From Hemibagrus wyckioides (lineage: Eukaryota > Chordata > Actinopteri > Siluriformes > Bagridae), in the NCBI RefSeq assembly GCF_019097595.1, contig NC_080731.1, positions 7,586,071 to 7,650,070 on the forward strand: 64,000 nt of DNA. The letters are read 5' to 3'. The notes below the pieces were generated by a model that worked only from the letters and a program-made list of their open reading frames with translations, was not told where the DNA came from and made no database searches. Both the position numbers and the translations under genes were made by a program. Below, piece after piece: positions 51,426 through 62,998 of this stretch. Each line of letters begins with the position of its first letter. Within the stretch, counting starts at the first letter, position 1.

Positions 51426-53110
51426 GTGCAAAAAGCAGATAGTCAGCTGAATTTTTGTGTTTCAAGTTCGTAATGCTTTACTGGTGTCATGCCATATTGC
51501 CTCTGAATACAAAACCGAATAAACAAAAAAGTCATAACCCTCTCAATCAAAACACTAAACACTAGACTTTGTTGAGCAGTGCGTACTTAGTTACTTAAAA
51601 AAATGATGAGTAAATGAATTTTAATGTTTTAATGTTTGGCTTTATTACACCATGTACCTGCTCGCTGCTGATGAAGTGTTGCACATGTCAGCATGGAGAT
51701 AAAAATATTAGAAGATCACGTTTAAGAGGCCACTTCACTTGTAATCACCTGATTGACTGTCACTGATAGGCTGCATATATCTACAGTCTGGGCTAGAAAA
51801 TAATCAGCCCCAGCCTCTTATTATTATGTTTTGACTCCACTAGATCAAAATAATCAAGCTTAAAACGTAATATTTGTTATAACAGCTACGAATCAGACAT
51901 GGATGCCAACAATGAAAACTTATATTCCTGTCTTTTTATTTTATTTTATTTTGGGAGACAGGAGGTTTGGCCATGGAAGCTCAGCCACCCCTGTTAGTTT
52001 GTATTCAATGTAGGTTCAGTTGTGTCAAAATGATAGCATGTAGAAGAATCAATAAAATCAGCTGTCTAGACTCAAATAGCAAACACGAGGTCTACTATTT
52101 GAGAAGAAAACTTCACAACCATTCACTCAATCAGTACTAATACTAGCCTGCACACCTAAATCTTAAAAATGCATCTCTTTTTTTTCTTTCAGAAATTACC
52201 ATTTCCAACAGGCAGCGCACAAATCAACTAGATTTGCCATCGTTTTCACTCTTCGACAAAAGCACAGGATCTCATTTACTCTTTTCACTCAGTCTGTGAC
52301 CTAAAAAAGTTTTTTTCGGAGAAGATTATAACTCTCTGATTGTGTATTGTTTTGTTGTCATGCACCAGAGTTCAGCGGATACTTACTGTATTTCCTATTT
52401 TCAAGTAAACTGAGATGCACTTGCGTTTAATCCAAATGTTGAATAGTTAATTGAATGTTGAAGTAAATATATAGACTGTCAAATGCACTTTTTATTGGAA
52501 ATTCCATCTTCTGATGCTTCATAAACAGTGCATTGATGCTGTCTTAGCAGTTTTGCCTTCATGAGTGTTGAAATCTGCCTTTGGTGCAAGGGAATATTAA
52601 ATATTGCATAACATATGATTTAAACATAAGCAAGCTTACCAAGTGCAGTCCACCAGTAAGATCCTTTGCGAATAAACATTGGGTATTCTACATTCATAGA
52701 CGGCATGCTGTTAATTCATTTGGTTAAGAAGTCAGAGCAACCTCCGGAAAATTCTTTACTGTTTGCACTAATGTTAGTGCCTTCACTTTAAAAGTGTTGA
52801 AATCTGCTCTTGGTGGTAGCTAGAGGCAAGAAGGTACCTGAGGGACAAAACAAGGGAAGGGAAGTCAGCATCACATTTAATCGTCTCTGACACATCATCA
52901 CCCTCATTGTGCCTCTCAATCTGAGCAGAGGGTCGAGGCACCAGCACTGAGCCCAGGCATGCTGGCCTAGGAACGCCATCTGTCACACCGGTGTCAAGTG
53001 GCTCTTTTCTCCAATGATTAGCATGGCCGCCTCAGGTGGGCCGAGCCGAGGGAGCCATATGGTGTGTAGTATGGTGAAGTGGCCACAGTGACCTGAATGA
53101 GATGACCGCA
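51424..53110. other. Gene-free stretch
   Basis: Mostly AT-rich unique DNA. 52860-53100 is GC-balanced ('ggcatgctggcctaggaacg', 'ttagcatggccgcctcaggt') and could be regulatory. No gene. Confidence 0.4.
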
Positions 53111-54360
53111 CAGTCATTAAGTCTAGACGAACACATTACTGTATATTGTAGTCGTCCAATGTATAGTATCGTCAAAGAAGACATTGAAGACGTCAAGTCC
53201 CTGTTTGTTGTTGGAGCCTACCAGTGTAGAAGATGGAAAGATGATTGATTATCACTGATTATTGATTGTTACAGATTGCTGTAAAAGACTAAAAGATGAA
53301 CTATGACATGAGACAGTGAAATCATCTGGACTACAACTTGGAAGATTGGCCAGATGTATATATGTAGGTCAGAAGGCACAGTCCAAAATGCAAGTTGAGA
53401 TTGTTGAAATAGATAGTTGACATTGCTGGAAATACTGACTAATCACGAAGAAAAACATGTGCAAGCAGTTTTAATGATCCACTAGTTGCCTAGTGTCCCA
53501 AAATGGGAGAGGTTTTTTGGAAGTCAACCAGCATAAATAATAGAAGATGACAGTGAGGCCCTGATTTATTTATTTATTTAATGCTTATTTGTTTGTTGTT
53601 ATGTGGTTTAATGGTCTATGTCCAGGGCCAGGTCTCTATCTAGGCAGACTGATTCATTTAGCATCCGCAATCCCTTTAGAACAACCGGGTACTTATTTGG
53701 GCACATAGCAGGTATTAAATTTGTGCAAGTCTACCAGCTAAGGACAAAAGTATATCATTAACTAAGCTGTAATAATGAGAAAATTGTGTGACTAAATATT
53801 ACTGAAGCTAAATTGAGTTTACTTTTGGTTTTTTGCTATATGTTCACAATCACAAAGCCAACTCCATTTAAACAGAGACAATGAAGAGATTTTCATTCGC
53901 AATTCATGCAAAGCACACTCTTATTTTGCTTTCATATTTGGACAATGTTCTTGCTGGCTTTAGCAGCATTGTTTAGTTTTAGCTTCATTCTTCCATGAAT
54001 GTCTTCGAGATCTCATGGCTATCCAGAACAAACATGAGAAAGTAATAAATGAAGTGAAAAATGAAAAAAGAAAATATTGCTCATTCTTTATTTTGGATAT
54101 TGTATGGGATCCAGATGACAGATGTTAGTTAACCAGTCAGGAAGGTGGACAAAGATAGTGGATGTTGTAATCATCTAAGTGTAAATAATGGAAGACCTTG
54201 TCATAAATCATAAAGGCTAGATAATGGGAAGAAAAAAAATCTTTGTACATTGTGGTCATCCAGTCAAGAGGAAGGAAGTATTATAAATACTGGACACTGC
54301 AATTATCAAGCCTAGATGATGGAGGAAGGGTTGAGGATCACACATATATAATCATCATTT
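53111..54360. repeat. Degenerate low-copy repeats of an unknown unit
   Basis: Similar phrases recur: 'gtggatgttgtaatcatcta', 'gtacattgtggtcatccagt', 'tggacactgcaattatcaag' and, earlier, 'tgtatattgtagtcgtccaa', each followed 10-20 bases later by 'gatgatggaggaag'-type text. This looks like an old, diverged tandem array. No gene. Confidence 0.35.
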
Positions 54361-54890
54361 GATCACAAATGAAATCTATGTGACTTTTTCCCTCATAAGG
54401 TCTTTAGAACGACCATTGACACCTACCTGTATTCATCAGCTTTATGTGAAAATTCCTCAAATGGCAATTTCCTAATGCAAACAGACATGCTATTTTGCAA
54501 CACGCAATCCTCTAGTCTATTATTAAATGAGTATTGTATGTGTATTTGCATGCATTATCAAAATTGCAAGGGGTCACTGTGTTTGCATACATGCAAATCT
54601 TTAGCAAATCAGTTACAGATGACAGAGGAAGACATTTGGCAGTGTAAACACTGATTTTTTTTTGTTTGTTATGTACACAGTTAAATACAGTATACAACTG
54701 AAGTGAGAACCTGGCCACTCCTCCTAGACTGTGCTTATAAATAAACTAAATTGAAGAAGTTAGTTAAGAAAGAATGAATAGAAATTGTAAGAAAAAGAGG
54801 TAATAGAATGTAACGTGCAATATCTTTACACGTTACATGTTGTAGCATGATGCTGCAAAATGTGCAAACATTACAGATTGGAAAGTAAAA
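54361..54890. other. Gene-free stretch
   Basis: Unique AT-rich DNA with nothing recognised. Confidence 0.4.
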
Positions 54891-54892
54891 GG

Positions 54893-54962
54893 TCTTTGCC
54901 TTGACCCAGATTCAAACCTGGGACTGCTGTGGCAGTACTAATCACTATACTATCACCTATAG
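54893..54962 (-). repeat. tRNA-like SINE-head fragment
   Basis: The minus strand reads a 'cccaggtttgaatctgggtc' B-box-like segment preceded by 'gtgattagtactgccacagc'. It resembles a tRNA-derived head without its body, and the acceptor stem does not close, so it is not a tRNA gene. Confidence 0.35.
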
Positions 54963-55049
54963 AGGAATAATATAAGAGATGCTGTAGTCCTTGTCTCTGT
55001 GTGAAAGAAACAGAAGAAGCTTTTATTATCGCCACACATACATTACATC

Positions 55050-55205
55050 ACAGTGGAATTAATTTCCTTGCATATCCCAGTTAAAGAAGTTGGGGTAGAG
55101 CGCAGGGGCAGCTATGATACAGCACCCCAGGAGCAGAGAGGGTTCAATTGCCCAACAGTGGCAGCTTAGCAGATCCTTAACCACTTGAGTTACCACTGCC
55201 CCAGG
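55050..55205 (-). repeat. Dispersed repeat module
   Basis: 'agcgcaggggcagctatgat', 'acagcaccccaggagcagag' and 'ccttaaccacttgagttacc': a module seen widely in fish genomes (from memory). It may be one half of an element continued at 55490. Confidence 0.5.
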
Positions 55206-55489
55206 TTATAAAGTATAATTAGTTAGGTTAGTTAGTTAAGTATAATTAGTTAGGTTATAAAGTAAGACTACTAACGGAAAGGATATTAACACTGAAAAAA
55301 GGGTGACAGAATTAGCTGAACTAGCCTGCATTTCTCACAAATCTGGTAAATAGGTGGTGAAATAAACTCTCCCCAGATGTCTGAACAGCTGAGTCACTGA
55401 CAAGCGAAGACCTACCTCTTCCTCAAATACTTCAACTAGCATTTATTTTCCCCCTCTTCATTCTGTTTGTTAAAAAAAATGTTGATCTG
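55206..55489. other. Unique spacer
   Basis: Contains a local duplication of 'aagtataattagttaggtta' at 55211-55262. Nothing else. Confidence 0.4.
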
Positions 55490-55635
55490 AATGCTGTAGC
55501 ACCTCCCAACAAAGTGTTAGGCTCGTGGTATTCTTAGTCTGCGACCTAGCGAACCAGTATTGATGTATTCATCGACAGAGCACTTTTGCACGTCGCTCTG
55601 GATAAGGGCGTCTGCCAAATGCCGTAAATGAAAAT
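55490..55635 (+). repeat. Dispersed repeat module with 'gataagggcgtctgccaaat' tail
   Basis: The end 'cgtcgctctggataagggcg' then 'tctgccaaatgccgtaaatg' is a repeat tail very common in otophysan fish (from memory), and is one reason to suspect a catfish-like host. Confidence 0.55.
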
Positions 55636-56280
55636 GCAAGTATAAATAAACTATACAGTACTGTAAACTGTATACTGTTTTCGTCTAAACTATACGGTGC
55701 TTTGGATGAACAAGTACAAAGCAAGAATTAGGATGTATTCCTGTACGTTGAGTGAACGGATTAAGGGAAATCTAGAATGCAGTGATCAATGCAGAAATGA
55801 ATGCAGAAAATATTTACTTTTAATAGCTGAGATAAAGTATTACTATTTTACACTATATTACACTTTGTCAAAAACAAAAGTTTCAAGGTAAATGGTGTAC
55901 GATCAAATAAAGCCGAAGTGTTCGGTTCCTGATCGTGAGATCGTGCAAATAAGCATCACAATGTGAGCACACACTTTTCACACATTCTGTAAAAGTGAGT
56001 GCACAATATTCAGGTGTGAAAAGTTTAGGAAGGTGGCCTTCTGCTCGAGCACACAATCCAACACTTTCCATTCTGTTCTGATCAAGGACGTGATAAATAG
56101 AGATAGACAGCAGATACACTACAAAGCAACGAGTCACCAAAAGCCCTGTCACTGTGATGCTGAAAGCCCTCTATTTGATTCTACATTATTTTCTTTTTGA
56201 TACGTGAAGTGTGTGTTTTTAGCGCTGTTCCTTAGTCCGTGCCAAGCTGTAATCATAACGAGGCATTGTTACAGAAAGAG
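55636..56280. other. Gene-free stretch
   Basis: Unique sequence with nothing recognised. Confidence 0.4.
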
Positions 56281-56289
56281 CACATCTGG

Positions 56290-57040
56290 CAGGAGAACAC
56301 ACACACACACACACACACTTACTTGTATTACTATCTTTGAAGCATATTTCTATTGGCAACCTCTAGGTTATCACCAATAAAAAAAAACCCCACAACCTAT
56401 TATAATGCAAACCTATATCATTATAATTATTTATGAATGGGTAATTACAGATTATAGCATTGATTATAATGCATTATTAAGTTTTAAGTTCTTTTAGAAG
56501 TGATAAAGTTATTGACAACAACTTACCGATCATCTCTGTGGAGTTATTTGTATGCAAAACTATATATCAAGACCTGTTCCTGTGACATTCTATACAAATG
56601 TATTTTTGAATATTTGTTATTGGTGTTATAATGTGTTATGAACACTCCTTATTCCTATCCATAGTATTAAATAAAGACAGCTGTAAGGCGTAATGATTTA
56701 ATGGCTGTTTGACTTTATTACACGATTATAATGTGCTCATAGTACATCATACTTAATAGAAATAGAAGGCTACACACCTGAAATTGTTATACTGTCCTTG
56801 TAAGGACCTTCAGTTGAAGTAATGTTATGCTACATTGCTACCTACATCTAACTCTAATTGTAACCATTTATTTAGTTTAGATATTATTTATTTAAAGTTA
56901 AAAATGGCATTGATAACCAAGTCTGCTCACAACGTCCCCACAAGGTCAGCACTGTCAGATGGTATATTGTATGTTTACAGCCATATTCGGTTCCCAAAAG
57001 TACATAAAAACATGCCCACACACATATATGTGCACACCAC
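56290..57040. repeat. Dispersed repeat bounded by CA-rich ends
   Basis: The left end is (AC)n then 'cttacttgtattactatctt'. The right part is 'gttatactgtccttgtaagg', 'caacgtccccacaaggtcag', 'cactgtcagatggtatattg' and 'aaaagtacataaaaacatgc', then cacacacat. These phrases belong to a widespread fish repeat recalled from memory; it is diverged. Confidence 0.4.
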
Positions 57041-58264
57041 ACATAAAAAAGTCTCAAACGCTGCTTGTGCCACTCAACTAAGAGGACTCCTGCTGAGCTG
57101 TAAAAACTGGCTACAGAGGCTGATGGTGGCTTGTGCCTGAAATCCAATGGCCTGGATTCACAAGCACATTGAAATTTCAATCCGTCTAAAATTGGCTGAG
57201 AAAGCACACTGCATGAGCAGGGTTAGTAACAGCTTATGCTGCCTTTACACACCTAGCACATAAAAAAATAGCAGGGCCAGCATATATCACCTCATTACCT
57301 CATTTACCAGATCTGAAATGCTGCACATTAATGGCTAGGTTTATTTAAATACATTTGTGCATTGTAAAAAAAAAGAAAGAAAGACTCTCCAAGCTGTAAA
57401 TATAGACACTTGTTCACAGGAACCTGCATTCAAGGACTTACGTTCTCAGCACTGAGGCATAATTCAACCCTGTACACATTGCTCATTTCAAGACTTTTTT
57501 CAAGAGCAACTAATGCACGGTGTGTGAATAGCATTACATAAGCAGTGTCTGCGTGTGTGTGTGTGTGTGTGTGTGTGTATGTCAATAGTGAATCTTCCTC
57601 ATGTGGAACCTCTATTCCTTCTAATGGCTTTCCCAAATGCAGCCAGGCATCACCGTGTGAAGGGTGATGAGTGGAAATGAGGGGGTTAATGAGAGGTCTC
57701 ACCGAAGGTAAGAGTAAAAGTTATCTCATTTCATGCTAGTCTTGGAAATAAAAAACATTTAGTTTGCGTTATGGGTGAAAAGAATCCCTCAGGCTGTCTT
57801 TATAAGGACAGGAAACATGGTATTGCTTATCTTGCTGGTGTTGAGCATGACTCCTCCTTTAGATTGTTTCCTACTGATTACCATACAATAGGGGTTGGTG
57901 GTAACACTGAAGAAAAACTAAGCCCACTTTTAAAAAGCCTAAAAACAAATAACGATTGTTATGGTATGTACTTTGCCAAGTCTGCGTTTGACTTGTGCAC
58001 AATTGTTTTTGAGTCACTGAGGATTCGTCTACAGTATTAACCTTTAACACACTCGAGTACAAGACAAATAATGGCGTGATTTGAATATCTACTGCATGTC
58101 AGAATGAATGCAGTATTTACTCACATTTGCAGGCCTATAATGAAAGCAAGAGATCAATTATAAACTAGTATAAGTAAGGAATAAAAAACAACAAAGCATG
58201 CTGTTGTAGGAAAATATTCAATGGCAGAGAGATGATATTCTTTAGCAATTTGTCTGCATTTTTT
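57041..58264. other. Gene-free stretch
   Basis: Contains a (GT)n run at 57549-57578. An 89-codon ORF from an ATG at 57771 to 58040 has no recognised family. Confidence 0.4.
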
Positions 58265-58362
58265 TTTTTTGTTTATCCATGAACAACACCGTCATACTAT
58301 CAGTTTATAATTATGTTTCATTCTGTGGAACATCCATGAGAAAGGTTAGTTCCTGGTTCACT

Positions 58363-59100
58363 TGCATTATAGCAGCTACACACAGTATTATAGCAGCTAC
58401 ACACAGCATTATAGCAGCTACGCACAGCATTATAGCAGCTACACACAGTATTATAGCAGCTACACACAGTATTATAGCAGCTACACACAGCATTATAGCA
58501 GCTACGCACAGCATTATAGCAGCTACGCACAGCATTATAGCAGCTACACACAGCATTATAGCAGCTACGCACAGCATTATAGCAGCTACGCACAGCATTA
58601 TAGCAGCTACGCACAGTATTATAGCAGCTACACACAGTATTATAGCAGCTACACACAGTATTATAGCAGCTACACACAGCATTATAGCAGCTACGCACAG
58701 CATTATAGCAGCTACACACAGCATTATAGCAGCTACGCACAGCATTATAGCAGCTACACACAGCATTATAGCAGCTACACACAGCATTATAGCAGCTACG
58801 CACAGCATTATAGCAGCTACACACAGCATTATAGCAGCTACACACAGCATTATAGCAGCTACGCACAGCATTATAGCAGCTACGCACAGCATTATAGCAG
58901 CTACGCACAGTATTATAGCAGCTACACACAGCATTATAGCAGCTACACACAGCATTATAGCAGCTACGCACAGCATTATAGCAGCTACACACAGCATTAT
59001 AGCAGCTACACACAGCATTATAGCAGCTACACACAGCATTATAGCAGCTACACACAGCATTATAGCAGCTACACACAGCATTATAGCAGCTACGCACATG
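58363..59100 (+). repeat. 21-bp minisatellite, 35 copies
   Basis: Unit attatagcagctacacacag plus c or t. Two polymorphic sites (C/T at the junction; cAca/cGca) define three unit types, distributed in patches. Because 21 is a multiple of three, five frames stay open for 250-290 codons (for example IIAATHS repeats). These ORFs have no start context or flanking coding sequence and are not genes. Confidence 0.95.
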
Positions 59101-59350
59101 TTACCTAGAAACAAGAAAGCTCAAATCTCCTCTGGTATTAGGATTTTCCTGTGATGGAAAACTGTACTGACGCTTCATGTCAATCATTATACGGTTTCCT
59201 TTGTTACATAACAGCACATTATTTCTCTCTCTATTATTAGGCGTAGTTAATATGGAGCGTCTGCCAAACAAGTCCCTGAGAATGAGCTGCGGAAATGATG
59301 TATTAGAATGAGCATATTAATATAAAGCTGTGAATTGATGTGGTATGAAT
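59101..59350. other. Unique spacer
   Basis: AT-rich sequence with nothing recognised. Confidence 0.4.
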
Positions 59351-59352
59351 GT

Positions 59353-59433
<81 letters not shown>
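59353..59433. repeat. (AT)n microsatellite
   Basis: About 40 AT units. Confidence 0.95.
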
Positions 59434-59434
<1 letters not shown>

Positions 59435-60040
59435 CCCCACCTACAGCAATAATACAGATGACGTTTGCCTTGGTTGGTTGACTGTAAATAAAAATTTGTG
59501 TGCGACCAGTGAGTGAAATATTTCTTATAATATTTTCCTCATAGCTCTAGGACGATGAATTTTTCAAGCTTTGTTCCGTTGGGGATCATGGAGCTCTCTG
59601 AGCTCATTGGCATTAAGCAAAGATATATTTGTCTTACATCAAATCAAATCAAACTCAAACAGCTTTTGTTATTTTGTGTATTATACAGGTGATGTTTTAA
59701 TGTCATTCAGATTTAAAGACATTTCTGTAGTGCACACATCTCTGACAAAAGAGGTTAAATCTTGCAGCATTTTGTGTTCACTTGCCAATCCATGCATTCA
59801 AACCTCTTGTGATAATATTTTTTCTTTTGCTAATCCTCACTCAGCAGTCCAGCTGTCTGTGACAAGCATCATGACTGCATCATTTGAGGAATTTTATAAG
59901 GTTGCATAATAAAGCCAGAAAAGGATTCAGGCTACATGAATGTATTCAATAGAAAGATCTTGGAATTTCTACAAATCTTCAAGTGTATTTAAATATATAA
60001 AATAACTACAAATAAACTCAGCTAAACAAGTATGTTAAAA
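59434..60040. other. Gene-free stretch
   Basis: A 112-codon plus-strand ORF (59571-59909) has no family resemblance and a low-complexity composition. Nothing else is seen. Confidence 0.4.
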
Positions 60041-60172
60041 ACAATCATCCATCCATCCATCCATCCATTGTCTATACCCGTTTTATTCCTAATTAGGGTC
60101 ACAGGATTCTGCTGGAGCCTATCCCAGCACACATTGGGCGAAAGGCAGGGGTACACCCTGGACAGGTCATGT
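60041..60172 (-). repeat. SINE tail fragment with (CATC)n end
   Basis: A (CATC)n run is followed by 'taattagggtcacaggattc', 'tgctggagcctatcccagca' and 'gtacaccctggacaggtca'. This is the tail of the SINE family at 47055, reversed and lacking the head. Confidence 0.7.
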
Positions 60173-61169
60173 TAAAAAACAATGCAAATGAAATATACAG
60201 GATTTATGATGATCTGTGGAGAATTTGAGAGAGAATGTACATTTGAGTCCAGTGATGTGGAAAGGCATCATAATGAGAAGTACACAAGAAATAATTGAAT
60301 GCTTTCCATAATCAGTTAAAAAGCTAGCTAACCAAATCACATACACATATAATAGGCAGATAAACTGCTGCTAAAGTTAAATACATTGCTGGAAAAGGAA
60401 TAAAAATAGATCACCTGCTTATTGTATACTTGGATGACTTGCAGGACAGAATTATGACCATGGCTCTACATCTGCATTTTAAAAACACACAGAACCATCA
60501 ATCACTCATTAATATAAGTACTCACCCCCATACACACTAGGGAAGTGCTAAGGCCTTTAACATGAGAGTATGCCATGCTGTGTACTGTCAAGACAATCAC
60601 AGAGAAAATAGGATTGTTCTAATAGCTAAAGCATGTGTTCAAGATCTAACTATTAAACAATCATCAAAAAGAGACAAGGGAAGAATGTACCCATCTGCAT
60701 TGTGCTTGCAACGAGCTACACTTGTTTAGTCACCTCAGCTTGCCTTTGTTTGGTGGTTGGTTACACTGGGCCGTGTTGCCAACACAAGAGGGCGTGTGTG
60801 TCTCCTGTATTCCTGCTCAGCTCGTGCAGCCTCCTCATCTCAGTCAAGTGCATCACCCAGTCCAGACTAACAGAGCATGCAGAGAGGATTATTTTAATAG
60901 GGCTATGAGGAGAAATGTAGCACACTAACACTTGGGCAGGGGTTGAAAGTATGACAAAAATACAGCAGAATATCTTGATAGTCGATAGCAACCTGCTGAT
61001 GTATTTATTTATTTATTTATTTTGGGAGGGTTTATAAAGTCATCACGCGCACAAAGCAGGCAAATACTTCAAATCAAACAAGTGCTAAATAAAATTAATA
61101 ATGGTATAATCATTATCTGCTCATTATTATCTTGTTTGTAATGGGATAGGACTTTGCTCCTTACAGACT

Positions 61170-61170
<1 letters not shown>
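60173..61170. other. Gene-free stretch
   Basis: Unique sequence with a (TTTA)n run at 61001-61021. Short ORFs at 60702-60991 overlap one another and lack family features. Confidence 0.4.

Positions 61171-61171
<1 letters not shown>

Positions 61172-61206
<35 letters not shown>
61172..61206 (+). repeat. (CT)n microsatellite
   Basis: A CT run. Confidence 0.95.
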
Positions 61207-61210
<4 letters not shown>

Positions 61211-61890
61211 AGAGCCTACATATAAAACCTGAGGAATTAGGCCTGTTATGGGCTATTTTAATATATGTTTACATTTTTTTATTATTAAAAATAATTTAAA
61301 AAAAATAACCTTCTCTGAAACGTGGTGTTGATTTTTTTCCCCCCTTTGTTATATTCAATTCGTTCAAAGAAGAAATAGAATAGAGTTCTGCATTTAAAAT
61401 ATTTTATTTTTTATTCGGTTTTTTTTTTTTTTTTGGTTTGGTTGTGTGTTAGTCGTAAGGATGAGCAGTACAGTGTTGCTCTCTATTTCTTTCTCTCCAC
61501 ATAAACCAATCATCTTCTTCCGCTGAGATTCGGTTACCACGTGCCTCGCGCCGTTTCAAACGCTCATTATCCGCAATTATGTGCCGTAATTGCGTTTTTG
61601 GTTTTAATAGCTACAACCCAGAAGCGTGCCATGGATTTCAGTCATTAGGCGTGTGCCTGCCCCTATATACAGACCTGCAGCCTGGGCTGCTGTAAACTTT
61701 CAAAAATAAAGAAAAAGAAAAAAGAAAAAGAAAATACACATCGGCTGAAGGACAGAAGTATATGAACTGTTAAAGTATTGCAATTATTGAGAAAAAAAAT
61801 TTGCTCGCGCTTATAGTCATAGTATCGTATGTTATGCGCCATCATGTCCCAATAAACCTGTAGGTACTGGTATTTAATATCAATATTTGT

Positions 61891-61894
<4 letters not shown>
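61207..61894. other. isl1 upstream region
   Basis: 61490-61690 is complex and repeat-free ('gttaccacgtgcctcgcgcc' with E-box CACGTG at 61537-61542, and 'cattatccgcaattatgtgc'), so it could be a proximal isl1 regulatory block. The rest is AT-rich. Confidence 0.35.

Positions 61895-61895
<1 letters not shown>

Positions 61896-61942
<47 letters not shown>
61896..61942 (+). repeat. (AAT)n microsatellite
   Basis: About 15 AAT units. The complementary (ATT)n tract lies 24 bp downstream. Confidence 0.95.
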
Positions 61943-61965
61943 ATATTCCCATTCTGCTATTCTTC

Positions 61966-62022
<57 letters not shown>

Positions 62023-62034
62023 CATTATTATTGC
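61966..62034 (+). repeat. (ATT)n microsatellite
   Basis: About 22 TTA/ATT units with one ATC. It can pair with the preceding AAT tract. Confidence 0.95.
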
Positions 62035-62125
62035 ACGCAAAGCAAACTGCAAAATATATTTAGGACGCCGATTCTAGGCTATATATATACATCTCTGATG
62101 ATTAATAAATATCCTTCTTTAATTT

Positions 62126-62174
62126 TAAATAAATAAATAAATAAATAAATATATATAAATATATATAAATATAA

Positions 62175-62248
<74 letters not shown>
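62126..62248. repeat. (AAAT)n then (AT)n tract
   Basis: AAAT units, AT/AAAT mixtures, then about 30 AT units ending only about 55 bp before the CpG-rich isl1 promoter. Confidence 0.95.
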
Positions 62249-62250
<2 letters not shown>

Positions 62251-62299
62251 CAGTGCAGGCCCATTTCCAAATCGGACAAATTAAAGCTCGAAATAAAGG

Positions 62300-62470
62300 C
62301 AGTAACGGGAGCGCGCGGCTCCCGTAAGCGCTCGCGCTGCGCTAATGAGACATGCTGCTCGCTCCTTTTCACAACCAATCAGCAGCGCGTGAGCGTGACG
62401 TGTGGCTGTCCTACGTCAGTCCAATGGCGAGAGAGAGAAGAGTCGGAGCCGACGGAGTTTTGAGAGAGCA
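62300..62470 (+). promoter_or_regulatory. isl1: isl1 proximal promoter (CpG-rich, TATA-less)
   Basis: CpG-rich block directly upstream of the isl1 5'UTR. It holds an 8-bp inverted repeat ACGGGAGC/GCTCCCGT (62305-62312, 62318-62325), CCAAT boxes at 62375-62379 and 62421-62425, and CRE-like TGACGT at 62396-62401 and ACGTCA at 62413-62418 in mirrored orientation, 17 bp apart. No TATA box. Transcription probably starts around 62440-62500; the exact site cannot be read from sequence. Confidence 0.6.
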
Positions 62471-62694
62471 AGACAAGAGATACGGACAGGAGCGGCCCCT
62501 CGATGCGCTGGAGCTCAGACACACACTCACATGTACACACACACCCACACACACATACTGCCCGAACTCTAATCTCGATTTCGGGAAGTTTTACACCTCG
62601 GAGCCGCAGTCTTATTTTTTCTCCAGAAACCACGGGCACTACGGGCCTGCGCTCCGGTTTTAAAGTGGACCTAACACCGCCTTACTTTCTGGAC
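62471..62694 (+). other. isl1: isl1 5' untranslated region
   Basis: GC-moderate leader with a CA-rich patch (62519-62554). It is open in the isl1 frame back to an ATG at 62503. Confidence 0.55.
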
Positions 62695-62722
62695 ATGGGA
62701 GACATGGGGGACCCACCAAAAA
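62695..62722 (+). CDS. isl1: isl1 exon 1 coding part
   Basis: ATGGGAGACATGGGGGACCC… encodes MGDMGDPPK plus one base of the next Lys, then the donor A|gtaagt. The ATG context 'ggacatgg' is good. An in-frame upstream ATG at 62503 exists without an intervening stop. Confidence 0.93.
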
Positions 62723-62965
62723 GTAAGTTGTTTAACTCTTTTTGTTACGCTTATGTAAAGATGGAGCATGTTTTCGGAGATTAAGTATTGCTTTGTGGTC
62801 TTTGAAACGAAAAGCTTACTCTTGTATGACACTGAGGTTTTTTGTTTATTTTTTTTGTTTTGTTTTGTTTTCCCAGTTCTCCAAAAATAAAATATGGCTT
62901 TATTATTATTATTTTTTAAACTCTCAGTAACTGGCAATGGCATGGACAATATTATTACGTTTTAC

Positions 62966-62998
<33 letters not shown>

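Noticed and set aside
57771..58040. 89-codon ORF beginning with ATG
   Set aside because: No recognisable domain, no splice or promoter context; ORFs this size occur by chance in 64 kb.
58279..59154. 291-codon repetitive ORF (IIAATHS repeats) and its antisense partners
   Set aside because: Open only because the unit length is a multiple of three; several frames on both strands are equally open and there is no flanking coding sequence.
59571..59909. 112-codon ORF
   Set aside because: No family resemblance and composition like the surrounding AT-rich DNA.
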